Shown piece by piece: positions 20,381-30,013 of a DNA stretch of 64,000 nt. The stretch spans positions 186,001 to 250,000 of the forward strand of contig JAQTMZ010000003.1 of NCBI GenBank assembly GCA_028714075.1, read 5' to 3'. The notes under the pieces were generated by a model. The model was not told the origin of the DNA and did not search any database. It saw only the letters and a program-made list of their open reading frames with translations. The stretch is from Gallionella sp. GTDB lineage: Bacteria > Pseudomonadota > Gammaproteobacteria > Burkholderiales > Gallionellaceae. The translations under genes were made by a program, and so were the position numbers. Position 1 is the stretch's first letter; each line of letters starts with the position of its first letter.

Positions 20381-21235
20381 CTAGCGTTTTGTTTTGACAT
20401 GCTCTTCCAGCTCGGCAAAACCGGGGCGCTCGGTGGAGTTCAGCGCCTTGCGGCCGAATTCGACTGCCATCGCCGGTGCGTAACCGTTCAGATTGGCCAG
20501 CAACGTCACCTTGATGGTCTGGAGCATCTTGGTGCTTTCTTCGGCTTTTTGTTCCAGTAGTGTTGCCAGCGGACCGACAAACCCGTAGGCGAGCAGGATG
20601 CCGAGGAAAGTGCCCACCAGCGCATGGGCGATCAGCATCCCCAATTCGGCGGGCGGAATGCCGACCGACTCCATGGTGTGCACCACGCCCATCACCGCCG
20701 CGACAATGCCGAATGCCGGCATCCCGTCGCCCATCTTGGCCAGCACATGGGAGGTCACCATCGACTCGTGGTGATGCGTGTCGATTTCCACATCTATCAG
20801 GTTTTCGATTTCCATGGCGTTCAGGTTGCCGCTGACCATGATGCGCAAATAGTCGGTCATGAATTCGACGATATGATGGTCGGAAGTGATTTTGGGGTAT
20901 TTGGCGAAGATCGGGCTTTCGTGCGGCTCTTCCACGTCCCCTTCTATGGACATCAGGCCTTCTTTGCGCACTTTGCTCAGCAATTCATACAGCAGAGCCA
21001 GCACTTCCATGAAGCTTTCCTTGGTGTACTTGGAGCCTTTCAGACACTTTGGTAGATCCTTGAGCGTTGACTTGATCACTTTGGCGGTATTGCCGACCAG
21101 GAATGCGCCGGTCGCGGCACCGCCGATCATCAGGAATTCAATCGGCTGAAGCAATGCGGCTATATGTCCGCCAGCCAATAAGAAGCCGCCAAACACCGAG
21201 AAAATTACCGCTATATAGCCAACGATTACTAACAT
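20381..21235 (-). CDS. motA: Flagellar motor stator protein MotA
   Basis: Inner-membrane stator subunit of 284 residues with four membrane helices. The torque-generating charges of the cytoplasmic loop are present as Arg90 and Glu98 (KVRKEGLMSIEGD), at the same numbers as in E. coli, and conserved prolines lie in the later helices (VGIPPAELG). It forms the ion channel with MotB, encoded next. It is downstream of flhDC with a 274-base gap that probably carries its promoter. Confidence 0.97.
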   Translation of the reverse strand: MLVIVGYIAVIFSVFGGFLLAGGHIAALLQPIEFLMIGGAATGAFLVGNTAKVIKSTLKDLPKCLKGSKYTKESFMEVLALLYELLSKVRKEGLMSIEGDVEEPHESPIFAKYPKITSDHHIVEFMTDYLRIMVSGNLNAMEIENLIDVEIDTHHHESMVTSHVLAKMGDGMPAFGIVAAVMGVVHTMESVGIPPAELGMLIAHALVGTFLGILLAYGFVGPLATLLEQKAEESTKMLQTIKVTLLANLNGYAPAMAVEFGRKALNSTERPGFAELEEHVKTKR

Positions 21236-21509
21236 GCACGCTCTCTAATTTATTTTTAGCATTGATGAGGTCAATGAAGCTCTGCGCGCGTATTTTAGAG
21301 CAAATTCGCTTCTTGGGGATGTAACTTTGTGTATGGAGCGGTTTTTATGCATGGCGACAGGAGTTGCAGTATGCAGACAGGTGTCGAGTAGTCGATTTAT
21401 ATCACCTGCATAGCTTTGCAGCCCTGTTCGCGGATTATGGCAAGAACGTGATGCCAACCTGCTGCAAGAGAAGCCATGCTGCGGTGCGGCGCCGTTTTGG
21501 CGATTGCTG

Positions 21510-22094
21510 TCAGGCAGCTTGTGCGGCGGCTATCGAGGCTTGTTTTGCAGCCCTGGTTTTGCCGGCGCGTGCGGGAGGATGGCAAATGCCGCATACATAA
21601 TTATCGTGCAGGTCATTCGCGTGGGTTACGAAGTACCCGCCGCACGCCTTGCAGGGGGCGAGTTGCATCATCCCGGCCTTGAAGAAGCGGATCAGGAACC
21701 ATGCGCGGGTAATGCTCAGCGAGGGTTCGGTATCCTCGATGCCGCGAACCTGGTCGAGGTATAAACGATAAGCGGTAATCAGCGCCTGTACGCCATCAAT
21801 CCCGGCGTATTTGATCAGAAACTGATAAATGTCCATGAATATGGACGAGTGAATATTCGGCTGCCAACTCATAAACCAATCGGTTGAGTAGGGCAGCATT
21901 CCCTTGGAAGGCGATTCGCCCTTGATTTCCTTGTAGAGCCTGAGCAAGCGTTCGCGGCTCAGCGAGGTTTCTTCCTGCAACAACTGTAAGCGCGCGCCCA
22001 GCTCGATCAGGTCAATCGCAATTTTGACTTGTTGGGCTTCACCCGCCACGGTTTTGACAACCGGAGTATTCACCTGGCTACGCCAATTCTTCAA
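21510..22094 (-). CDS. flhC: Flagellar master transcriptional regulator subunit FlhC
   Basis: FlhC of about 194 residues; with FlhD it forms the FlhD4C2 activator of flagellar class 2 promoters. The four cysteines of the zinc site are visible in CKACGGYF and CGICHPP (near residues 145-170), and the family stretch SRERLLRLYKEIKG is intact. The open frame begins with TTG at 22094 inside flhD; a GTG at 22073 is an alternative start. The overlap with flhD implies translational coupling. The tail is Ala/Lys-rich. Confidence 0.95.
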   Translation of the reverse strand: MKNWRSQVNTPVVKTVAGEAQQVKIAIDLIELGARLQLLQEETSLSRERLLRLYKEIKGESPSKGMLPYSTDWFMSWQPNIHSSIFMDIYQFLIKYAGIDGVQALITAYRLYLDQVRGIEDTEPSLSITRAWFLIRFFKAGMMQLAPCKACGGYFVTHANDLHDNYVCGICHPPARAGKTRAAKQASIAAAQAA

Positions 22095-22395
22095 CGGGCT
22101 GCGCCGACATCAGAATCGCCGCATGCGCTTGTGACATCATGCGATCCTTGCTGTAACCGGCCACCATGTTGAGCAGCAGGTTTTCTTCAAAGCGGAAGCA
22201 GCACAGCAACATGTTGGATGCCGCCATTTTGATAACCTGCGCGGGTGACAGACCGGCGATCACATCCACCAAATCCTGGCTGATACCCAAGCGGAAAATT
22301 GCGGCAGGCTTGTCTTCCTTGATCATTTGCTGTGCCAGCATCAAATAAGTCAGGTTGAGGTCGCGGATGCCTTCTTGCAATTGCATGGTGTTCAT
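22078..22395 (-). CDS. flhD: Flagellar master transcriptional regulator subunit FlhD
   Basis: FlhD of 105 residues from the ATG at 22395, chosen because AAGGGGG lies just upstream; the frame opens 15 codons earlier without such a site. The sequence LNLTYLMLAQQMIKEDKPAAIFRLG is typical of FlhD helices. It forms the DNA-binding hetero-hexamer with FlhC and places the whole flagellar regulon under one switch. It is the first gene of flhDC-motAB. Confidence 0.95.
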   Translation of the reverse strand: MNTMQLQEGIRDLNLTYLMLAQQMIKEDKPAAIFRLGISQDLVDVIAGLSPAQVIKMAASNMLLCCFRFEENLLLNMVAGYSKDRMMSQAHAAILMSAQPVEELA

Positions 22396-22715
22396 ATAGC
22401 CCCCTTGTAGCCAGTTAAGAACGGATAATCTTGAACCCACTGCGTTATTCGATAATCATGTGTTGCACATATTGCTCATGAATTGCAGCGGTTGCATTAT
22501 CACGTGGGGAGCATGAAGATAAAATCGGAAGCGCGCTGATTTTTTTGTAAGAATGGCAAGGTGGTTCATGTAGGATTTATGCCTACAAAAACAAACCTGC
22601 CTGCTTGATGAGGTGCGGAGGGGTGCCCTCGAGATAGAGCAGGGGCACGAGAAGCTTTTGTTCGGGTACCGGCACAGCGCGCCGCACCCCTACGGGTCAA
22701 TCAATCGCGGGCAAA
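22396..22715. other. 320-base gap upstream of flhD with repeat remnants
   Basis: This gap between the HDOD-GGDEF gene and flhD should hold the flhDC promoter and its regulatory sites. No gene is visible. The distal part (about 22612-22690) contains repeat-like sequence including GGGTACCGGC and GCGCGCCGCACCCCTACGGG, related to the palindromes in the chemotaxis block. I could not fix a promoter motif by eye. Confidence 0.5.
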
Positions 22716-24641
22716 TTATTTTTCAAAAAACGTCTGGTTGCGCCCGCCGTCTTTTGCCGAATACAGGCACTCATCGGCATGATTCAGCAAGTCATCTATC
22801 GATGCGGTGCTCTCTTTTTTCTCCGCCACGCCGATGCTGATAGTCAGGCCGATGCTCGCTCCCTGAATTTTAAAATCCAGCGCGGCTACATTCAGGCGCA
22901 GCCGCTCGGCGCCCTGATAGGCCGCATCGATGTCGGCATCCGGGCAAATGATCAAGAACTCTTCCCCGCCATAGCGGCACACCACATCCTGCGTGCGCGC
23001 CGATTGGCGCAACATGTGGGCGACAGCCTTGAGCGCCTCGTCGCCGGCCTGGTGGCCGAACCGGTCATTGATGGATTTGAAGTGGTCGATATCCACCATC
23101 ATGCATGACAACGTGCGGGCGCCGCGTTTGGACAGTGCCCATTCTTGTTCGAGGCGCTCCATGGCAAAGCGGCGGTTGGGCAACTCGGTAAGGGCGTCGG
23201 TCAAAGCCAGCCGCTGCAGGCGTTCATTGGAGGCCGCCAGTTCTTTGGAGAAACGCAGCATCTGTTCGCGGTCAAATGCCAATTCCTCTTGTAATCGCAC
23301 TACCCGCTGTGCCGCGCGCAAGCGCGCGAAAAAGATTTTTTGTGTGAGCGGCTTAACCATGCAGTCATCCGCGCCCGCTTCAAAGGCCTCGACCAATCTG
23401 TCGACGCTCTGCTGTGCGGTGAGGATAATTATGTACATATTGCGCTGGTCGTAGCTTTCGCGCAGCTTGCGGCATAAGGTGAGGCCATCCATCTGCGGTG
23501 CCAGGCAATCGCTGATCACCAGCTGCGGATGGTGCTGCTCGGCCAGGCGCATCGCCTCTGTTACACCGCGCGCAGTCAGCACATTATGCCCGGCCGCCTT
23601 GAGCATGGATTCGAGCACCACCAGCATGTTGCGGTCATGCTCCACCACCAGCACGCGCATCTTGTAATCATCCTGATTGGCATGCGGCCACTGCGGTACT
23701 TCAATCGTAGCGTCAACAGCATCCGGCTGATTCAGCAACTCGTCAAATGAGGGTATATGCACCGCCCCCATGTTCATCAGCGTCAGCCAATCCAGCCAGT
23801 CCCGCGCGCACGCATCGCCGATTTCGATGAGATCGCCCGTTTCGATCGCCACATGCGCGGCTTGTAGCCGGATTTTTGTCACCAGTTTGCCGCGCTCCGC
23901 CTGATTCGCCAAACACACATCAGCTATCAATGATGCGAGATGCAGCAAATGCAACAGTTGCCAGTCGCGCGATCCCTCGATTACCTTGGCGGTTTCGGGC
24001 TGCCGGAAATACCGTACTATGGTCTGGAAGATTTTCGGGAAATGCATATCGGCAAGCATTTCCTTGCTCAATTCGGCGTGGTCGCAATCGAATTTGTCGC
24101 GTTCCTGGCGGAGCAATTCTTCCAGCGCCTTGCCCTTGGTTTGGCCGAGTAGCGCCCCGTATTCCTTGGGATGTACCGTGGCCAAAGCCAGCTGTCCGAT
24201 ATCACCGAGCAGGCCCAGCACAAAAACTTCCTCTACTGCAGCCAATCGCGCATGCGCCGCCAAGTGCCGCGCGGCGATGCCGGTCAGCAACGAGATTGTC
24301 CAGAAATGCTGATAGTCGAACTGCTTGCAGGGGCCGTGGCGATAATCCGCAATCAATGCAATGCCCAACACCAGTTGGCGCAACGCGCGCGCGCCCAGCA
24401 CTGTTACGGCATCGGTGATGGTAACGATCGGCCTTGAAGAATTGGCGAGCAATACATTGGCCGCTTTGATGACCCGCGCACTCAGTGCTGGATCGGTGCT
24501 GATCAGGCGAACGATGTCGTGATTGGAGGCGTCCTCGCGCTGCGTCAGGTTGATCACTTCCAGCGCCACACCTTTCGGCGTAGGCAAGCGACCGCTGTTT
24601 TTCAGGCGCGCCAATATCGAATTTTCTGTAATTTCCATCAA
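22716..24641 (-). CDS. HDOD - receiver - diguanylate cyclase protein
   Basis: Signalling protein of 641 residues. An HDOD domain (about 18-215) is followed by a helical region, a receiver domain (about 328-445) with phospho-acceptor Asp378 in ISDCLAPQMDG and Lys430 in VKP, a short coiled linker and a GGDEF domain. The active-site motif is GGEEF (558-562) and a product-inhibition RxxD site (RTQD, 549-552) lies five residues before it, so it should make cyclic di-GMP under feedback control. It sits directly upstream of flhDC on the same strand, suggesting a link between c-di-GMP and motility. Its partner kinase is not visible. Confidence 0.92.
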   Translation of the reverse strand: MMEITENSILARLKNSGRLPTPKGVALEVINLTQREDASNHDIVRLISTDPALSARVIKAANVLLANSSRPIVTITDAVTVLGARALRQLVLGIALIADYRHGPCKQFDYQHFWTISLLTGIAARHLAAHARLAAVEEVFVLGLLGDIGQLALATVHPKEYGALLGQTKGKALEELLRQERDKFDCDHAELSKEMLADMHFPKIFQTIVRYFRQPETAKVIEGSRDWQLLHLLHLASLIADVCLANQAERGKLVTKIRLQAAHVAIETGDLIEIGDACARDWLDWLTLMNMGAVHIPSFDELLNQPDAVDATIEVPQWPHANQDDYKMRVLVVEHDRNMLVVLESMLKAAGHNVLTARGVTEAMRLAEQHHPQLVISDCLAPQMDGLTLCRKLRESYDQRNMYIIILTAQQSVDRLVEAFEAGADDCMVKPLTQKIFFARLRAAQRVVRLQEELAFDREQMLRFSKELAASNERLQRLALTDALTELPNRRFAMERLEQEWALSKRGARTLSCMMVDIDHFKSINDRFGHQAGDEALKAVAHMLRQSARTQDVVCRYGGEEFLIICPDADIDAAYQGAERLRLNVAALDFKIQGASIGLTISIGVAEKKESTASIDDLLNHADECLYSAKDGGRNQTFFEK

Positions 24642-24807
24642 ACTTCTGCTTTGTAAGTTATAGTGCCCCGCAGTCTCTGCGGTATTTTACCGCAAGTGAA
24701 CGCAACAAGCGTCATGAATAAATGATGTGGCTAGGATTTTCTGGAATCGTATTGCTTTTGCTTTATCTATATCTTTGTGCGGCATCCGCAAACAGGAGAT
24801 TGTCATA

Positions 24808-25515
24808 ATGAAACGCAAACAATCCGGTTTTACCTTGATAGAAATCGCCATCGTGCTGGTGATTATCGGCCTGCTGCTCAGCGGCGTGCTGAAAGGACAG
24901 GAGCTCATCAATAGCGCGAAGGTCAAGAATATTGCCGCCGATTTCAAAAACATTCCGGTATTCATCTACGGCTATCAGGACAAGTTCAGGGCATTGCCCG
25001 GGGATGACGCAACCATCGGCACGGCCAATACCCATGTTGCCGGCGCGACAGCCTGTAGCCCCGCTGCCGCCACAAAGTGCGCCGTGGGCAACGGCATTAT
25101 CGATGGCGCGTGGAATACGCATGCCATTACCGACGAAAGCTACTTGTTCTGGCAGCATGTGCGCTTGGCCGGTCTTGCTCCCGGCGTCACCGCTATTCCC
25201 GGCACGCCCGCCAGCGGCGACGGATACCTTCCCACCAATGCGGCCGGCGGCGAAATCGGCATCCAGAGTAACGTCAATTTCACCACCATCACGACCAACG
25301 CGGCGGGTGCCGCCAATACCGGCATGACGGGAACTTACGTCATTTGCTCCCAAGGTATTCTGGGGCAATTCGTAAGGCAACTCGACATCACGCTGGATGA
25401 CGGCAACCCCGATGCGGGCTCGATGCGCACGCTCGACCCTGCCGCCGCGGGCAAATCCATAGCCATCGGCGGGATTCAGGACGGTCAGACCTATACCGTT
25501 TGCATGGGGGTTTAA
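24808..25515 (+). CDS. Type IV pilin-like (prepilin) protein
   Basis: Protein of 235 residues from the ATG at 24808, which has AGGAG ten bases upstream. It begins with a short basic leader and QSGFTLIEIAIVLVIIG, the prepilin peptidase recognition site and hydrophobic spine of type IV pilins and type II pseudopilins. The remainder is Gly/Ala/Thr-rich with several cysteines that could pair. No pilus assembly, secretion or peptidase gene lies nearby, so it is an orphan whose assembly machinery must be elsewhere. It ends convergent with the antiporter gene. It could be a minor pilin or a pseudopilin. Confidence 0.88.
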   Translation: MKRKQSGFTLIEIAIVLVIIGLLLSGVLKGQELINSAKVKNIAADFKNIPVFIYGYQDKFRALPGDDATIGTANTHVAGATACSPAAATKCAVGNGIIDGAWNTHAITDESYLFWQHVRLAGLAPGVTAIPGTPASGDGYLPTNAAGGEIGIQSNVNFTTITTNAAGAANTGMTGTYVICSQGILGQFVRQLDITLDDGNPDAGSMRTLDPAAAGKSIAIGGIQDGQTYTVCMGV

Positions 25516-25519
25516 CAAC

Positions 25520-25562
25520 AGGGGTAGTTTATAGCTGTTCCAGAGATAATTTAACTACCCCT
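25520..25562. terminator. Bidirectional terminator between pilin and antiporter genes
   Basis: Arms AGGGGTAGTT (25520-25529) and AACTACCCCT (25553-25562) pair perfectly and a TTTT run follows on the plus strand. It lies between two convergent genes and overlaps the last codons of the antiporter gene, so it can serve both directions. Confidence 0.75.
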
Positions 25563-27525
25563 TTTGCAGCCTTGCCTCCGCCTGCTGCAATGCTTCCGGC
25601 AACCCGAGCAATACCAGCACGTCTCCCGCCTGCAACAGCATCTCCTCGCTCGGTCTGGCTCCGCGCACACCATGGCGGCGCACCGCGTTGACTTCGATGC
25701 TCAGCGCATCCAGGCCGATCTCGCGCAATCTTTTGCCGACGGCAGCGGAGTCCTTCTTGAGCAGCACGCTCAGGAAGCGCGATTGCAGTTTTTCGCTAAC
25801 TTCGTCCGGCTCATTTTGCACGGTGCGAAAATAACCGCTGAATACCGCATAGCGGCGCGCGCGGCTTTCCTGAACGCGGCGGATCACGCGGCTAAGCGGC
25901 ACACCCGCCATCAACAGCGCTTGCGAGGCGAGCATCACGCTGCCTTCCAGCACCTCGGCGACCACCTCCGCCGCGCCGGCTTCCTTCAAGGCTTCCACAT
26001 GGGTGTCGTCGTTGGTGCGCACCACCACCGGCAGATCGGGGCGCAGCTCCTTGACATGGCGCAGAATCGCCAGCGAGGAATGCTTGTCTTTGTAGGAAAC
26101 CACCAAGGCCTTGGCGCGCATCAGGCCGGCGGCCATCAGCACTTCGCGTTTGGCGGCATTGCCGTACACCACTTTTTTCTTCGCCTCCAAAGCCGCGCTT
26201 ACGCGGCGCGAATCCAGATCCAGCGCGATGAAGGACAAGTTTTCTTCCTCCAGGAATTGCGCCAGCGTGCTGCCGCTGCGGCCGTAGCCGCAAATGATGA
26301 CATGCCCGCTGCTGCCCATGCTCTGGACGGCGATCTGGTGCATCTGCATGGCGCGGTCGGTCCATTCGGCGGCGGAGAAGAGCCGTGCAATGGCTTCGCT
26401 GTGCTGGATCAGAAACGGGGCTGCCAGCATGGAAAGCAGCATCGCCGCCAGGGTGATTTGCATGGTTGCGCCATTGAGCAAGTGTGCGCCGTCCGCCAGC
26501 GTCAGCAGCACGAAGCCGAATTCGCCGGCCTGCGCCAGGCCGATTGCGCTGCGCAACGCCACGCCCCAATCCCTTTCGAAGACGCGCGCCAGCAATGCCA
26601 CGATCAACGCCTTGCACAGGGTCAGCGCCAGTAGTGCCAGCAGTATCCAGCCGGAATGTTCCACCACGCTGCCCAGGTCGAGCTTCATGCCGATGGTGAC
26701 GAAGAACAGGCCGAGCAGCACGTCGCGGAACGGCTTGATGTCTTCTTCCACCTGGTAGCGGTATTCGGTTTCCGAGATCAGCATACCCGCGACAAATGCG
26801 CCCAGCGCCAGCGACAGCCCGGCCAGCTCGGTGATGTAAGCCAGCCCCAGCGTGATGAGCAACACGTTGAGCATGAACAGTTCGGAGGATTTCTGCCGCG
26901 CCACGACGTGGAACCATTGGCGCATGACGTGCTGCCCGAATACCAGCAGCACCAGCAATACCACCGCCGCCTTGAGTGTCGCATAGCCGAGCGTGGCATA
27001 CAGGTCGCCGGGGTTCGACGCCAGCGCGGGAATGATGATCAGCAGCGGGACGACGGCGAGGTCCTGGAACAGCAGCACGCCCATCATCTGCTGGCCGTAG
27101 GGCAGGTTAAGTTCGGCGCGCTCGACCAGCATTTTGCTGACGATGGCGGTGGAAGACATCGCCAGCACCCCGCCCAATGCCAGGCCGGCGCGCCAATCCA
27201 GACCGAACAAGGCAGCGGCAGCCATGACCAGCAGCATGGTCGCGCCTACCTGTGCGCCGCCCAGGCCGAACACCGTGTGCTTCATCGCCATCAGGCGCGG
27301 CAGGCTGAATTCCAGGCCGATGCTGAACATCAGGAACACCACGCCAAACTCGGCGAGATGCCGGGTTTCCACCGTATCGGGAATCCACGCCAAGGCATGC
27401 GGTCCGATCAGGATGCCGACCGCAAGATAGCCCAGCATCGCCGGCAAATGCAGGATGCGGCACAGCACCACCACCATCACGGCGGTGGCAAGCAGAATGA
27501 GAACCAGCGAGAGTGAGCTTTCCAT
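25555..27525 (-). CDS. Kef-type monovalent cation/proton antiporter (CPA2) with TrkA domains
   Basis: Inner-membrane protein of 656 residues. The N-terminal two thirds are a Na+/H+-exchanger fold of about 12 membrane helices, including LLFQDLAVVPLL and IGLAQAGEFGFVLL, typical of KefB/KefC and YbaL proteins. A Rossmann nucleotide-binding TrkA-N domain with GYGRSGS begins near residue 410, and a TrkA-C-like domain ends the protein. This architecture usually means ligand-gated potassium efflux or potassium/proton exchange. No KefF or KefG ancillary gene is adjacent, so the exact ligand is unclear. Confidence 0.92.
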   Translation of the reverse strand: MESSLSLVLILLATAVMVVVLCRILHLPAMLGYLAVGILIGPHALAWIPDTVETRHLAEFGVVFLMFSIGLEFSLPRLMAMKHTVFGLGGAQVGATMLLVMAAAALFGLDWRAGLALGGVLAMSSTAIVSKMLVERAELNLPYGQQMMGVLLFQDLAVVPLLIIIPALASNPGDLYATLGYATLKAAVVLLVLLVFGQHVMRQWFHVVARQKSSELFMLNVLLITLGLAYITELAGLSLALGAFVAGMLISETEYRYQVEEDIKPFRDVLLGLFFVTIGMKLDLGSVVEHSGWILLALLALTLCKALIVALLARVFERDWGVALRSAIGLAQAGEFGFVLLTLADGAHLLNGATMQITLAAMLLSMLAAPFLIQHSEAIARLFSAAEWTDRAMQMHQIAVQSMGSSGHVIICGYGRSGSTLAQFLEEENLSFIALDLDSRRVSAALEAKKKVVYGNAAKREVLMAAGLMRAKALVVSYKDKHSSLAILRHVKELRPDLPVVVRTNDDTHVEALKEAGAAEVVAEVLEGSVMLASQALLMAGVPLSRVIRRVQESRARRYAVFSGYFRTVQNEPDEVSEKLQSRFLSVLLKKDSAAVGKRLREIGLDALSIEVNAVRRHGVRGARPSEEMLLQAGDVLVLLGLPEALQQAEARLQKG

Positions 27526-27609
27526 CCGAAATTTAGCGCGTTATTGATTCCAGCGCGATAATGCCGCACAAATGCGCGATATGCAAAATTTCCGGCAAGC
27601 TTATCCGGG

Positions 27610-29709
27610 CTACCGGATGATGCGCATCACTTCCGGTATCTTGCGCAGGCTGCGGATGATGTTGGCGAGGTGCAGGCGGTTATTCACTTGCAGCGTGAAA
27701 TGCAGCGCGGTGTACTCGCCTTCATTGGTGAAGTTGACGTTCTCAATATTGGATTCCGCTTCGGCGATCGCGGCGGCGACTTTCGCCAGCACGCCGCGCT
27801 GGTTGGCGACCACCAGTTTGATGCCGACCTCGAAGGGGCGCGTGATGTTCTTGTCCCACACCACATCCAGCCATTGTTCGCTGCCGCTGCGCCCTTTGCG
27901 CAATGCCGGGCAGTCGTGGGTGTGCACCACCAGCCCTTGGCCGCTCTTGATCACACCGATGATCGGGTCGCCGGGGATCGGTCGGCAACACTTGGCGAAC
28001 TGCACCGCCATGCCTTCCGTGCCCTGTATCGTGATGACCGTGTTGGCCGCCGTTTCACTCGGTGCGGCATCGCCGACCCTTGCCAGTTGCCGTGCCACCA
28101 CCATGTTGAGGCGGCGGCCCAGACCGATATCGGCCAGAAGATCCTGGCGCGATTTCACGCCGGTATCCTTGAGCAGCTTGTCCCAATGCGCCTCGTCCAT
28201 GTCCTGCGGTTTAACTCCCAGAGTTTGCAGCGCTTGGTTGAGCAGCCGCTCGCCGAGCTGCGCGGATTCTCCCGATTGCATGGTTTTAAGGAAGTGGCGG
28301 ATGTGCCCGCGCGCCCTGCCGGTAGCCACATAGCCCAGCCAGGCCGGGTTCGGCTTGGCATGCGGCGCGGTGATGATCTCCACGCGGTCGCCGTTCCTGA
28401 GCTCGGTGCGCAACGGCGCCAGTTCATGGTTCACCTTGACGGCAATGCAGCGGTTGCCGATGTCGGTATGCACGCTGTAAGCGAAATCCACCGCCGTCGC
28501 GCCGCGCGGCAGCGAGAGTATTTTGCCCTTGGGCGTGAACACATACACCTCGTCGGGGAACAGATCCACCTTGAGGTGTTCCAGAAATTCCGAAGAGTCG
28601 CTGCTCTGGCTCAGGCTTTCCAGCAGCTCCTGCAGCCATTGGTGGGTTTTCTTGTGCAGGTCGTTGGTCGAAAAATGCCCGCTCTTGTACAGCCAGTGCG
28701 ACGCCACGCCGGCGGCGGCGATCTTGTGCATCTCGTGCGTGCGGATCTGGATTTCGATAGGCGTGCCGAACGGCCCGAACAGCGTGGTGTGCAGCGACTG
28801 GTAGCCGTTCACCTTGGGGATGGCGATGTAATCCTTGAACTTGCCGGGAATCGGCTTGTACAGGCCGTGCAGCGCGCCCAGCGCCAGATAGCAGGCAGCG
28901 AAATCGTTGACCAGCACGCGGAAGCCGTAGATATCCAGAACTTCGGCAAAGGCCAACGATTTGCTTTGCATCTTCTTGTAGATGCTGTAAATGTTTTTTT
29001 CGCGCCCGGTGACATCCGCCTGGATATGCTGCTCGGCGAGCCGTTGCCGGATCGCGTCGAGTATCTTGCCGACCACTTCGCGGCGGTTGCCGCGTGCAAC
29101 CTTGAGGGCCTTGAACAACACCGCATAGCGGTTGGGGTGCAGATGCTTGAAACTCAAATCCTGCAGCTCGCGGTAAATGTCGTTCAGGCCGAGACGATTG
29201 GCGATCGGCGCGTAGATTTCCATGGTCTCGCGGGCGATGCGCTCCCATTTTTCGTGCGGCATGGATTCCAGCGTGCGCATGTTGTGCAGGCGGTCGGCCA
29301 GCTTGATGAGAATGACGCGCACATCGCGCGCCATCGCCAGCAGCATCTTGCGGAAATTCTCCGCCTCCGCATCCTCGCGCGTCTCAAACCGGATGCGATC
29401 CAGCTTGCTCAGCCCGTCGACCAGTTCCGCGACCGGCTTGCCGAATTTTTCGGCGATCTGTTCGGCGGTGATTTTGGTGTCTTCCACCACATCGTGCAGC
29501 AACGCGGCGATGATCGCCTGGACATCGAGGTGCAGGGTAGTGAGGGTGCGCGCTACGGCAATTGGATGGGAGATGTACGGGTCGCCGGACTGGCGCGTCT
29601 GGCCTTGGTGCGCGGCATGGCTGAATTCAATCGCTTCACGGATGTGCTCGACATCCTGCGGTTTAAGATAGGCGGCGACTTCCCCGATAAGCAGATCTGC
29701 GTCGGCCAT
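27610..29709 (-). CDS. spoT: Bifunctional (p)ppGpp synthetase/hydrolase SpoT/RelA
   Basis: Enzyme of 699 residues governing the stringent response. The N-terminal hydrolase domain keeps the catalytic His72-Asp73 (LLHDVVEDT), so degradation is expected. The synthetase domain follows (YGFRVLV; GYQSLHTT), then a TGS domain (VFTPKGKI), a helical and conserved-cysteine region (KCCRPIPGD) and a C-terminal ACT domain. Length is typical. It is the third gene of gmk-rpoZ-spoT, the normal arrangement in beta- and gammaproteobacteria. Confidence 0.97.
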   Translation of the reverse strand: MADADLLIGEVAAYLKPQDVEHIREAIEFSHAAHQGQTRQSGDPYISHPIAVARTLTTLHLDVQAIIAALLHDVVEDTKITAEQIAEKFGKPVAELVDGLSKLDRIRFETREDAEAENFRKMLLAMARDVRVILIKLADRLHNMRTLESMPHEKWERIARETMEIYAPIANRLGLNDIYRELQDLSFKHLHPNRYAVLFKALKVARGNRREVVGKILDAIRQRLAEQHIQADVTGREKNIYSIYKKMQSKSLAFAEVLDIYGFRVLVNDFAACYLALGALHGLYKPIPGKFKDYIAIPKVNGYQSLHTTLFGPFGTPIEIQIRTHEMHKIAAAGVASHWLYKSGHFSTNDLHKKTHQWLQELLESLSQSSDSSEFLEHLKVDLFPDEVYVFTPKGKILSLPRGATAVDFAYSVHTDIGNRCIAVKVNHELAPLRTELRNGDRVEIITAPHAKPNPAWLGYVATGRARGHIRHFLKTMQSGESAQLGERLLNQALQTLGVKPQDMDEAHWDKLLKDTGVKSRQDLLADIGLGRRLNMVVARQLARVGDAAPSETAANTVITIQGTEGMAVQFAKCCRPIPGDPIIGVIKSGQGLVVHTHDCPALRKGRSGSEQWLDVVWDKNITRPFEVGIKLVVANQRGVLAKVAAAIAEAESNIENVNFTNEGEYTALHFTLQVNNRLHLANIIRSLRKIPEVMRIIR

Positions 29710-29803
29710 GGAGAATCACGGTCTTAACAGGGAAATGAAAAACGTAGCGGGCGACGGCAGAGCAGCGCAGCCATGCCGGGTAAGGCAGTTTTTAACCCCC
29801 CGG

Positions 29804-30010
29804 TCATGCCTGTCCGCGGTTAAGAATTTCCTTGCCCACCTTGCCTTCGCTGATTTCGCGCAGCGCGACGACGGTAGGCTTGTCATTGCTTTCTCCTACC
29901 AGATGGTTCGCGCCATTGGCCAGCTGGCGCGCGCGATAAGCGGCGACCAGCGTCAGTTCAAAGCGGTTCGGGATATGCGTGAGACATTCTTCGACGGTAA
30001 TGCGGGCCAT
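29804..30010 (-). CDS. rpoZ: RNA polymerase omega subunit
   Basis: Protein of 68 residues beginning [10 protein letters not shown], with [17 protein letters not shown], the core omega signature. It helps assemble the beta-prime subunit and forms part of one ppGpp site on the polymerase, which suits its position between gmk and spoT. Only three bases separate it from the gmk stop, so translation is probably coupled. Confidence 0.97.
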   Translation of the reverse strand: MARITVEECLTHIPNRFELTLVAAYRARQLANGANHLVGESNDKPTVVALREISEGKVGKEILNRGQA

Positions 30011-30013
30011 GAT

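Noticed and set aside
27670-29727. Open frame of 685 codons opposite spoT
   Set aside because: Antisense shadow of a well-supported housekeeping gene; composition is Gln/His/Arg-rich and unlike a real protein.
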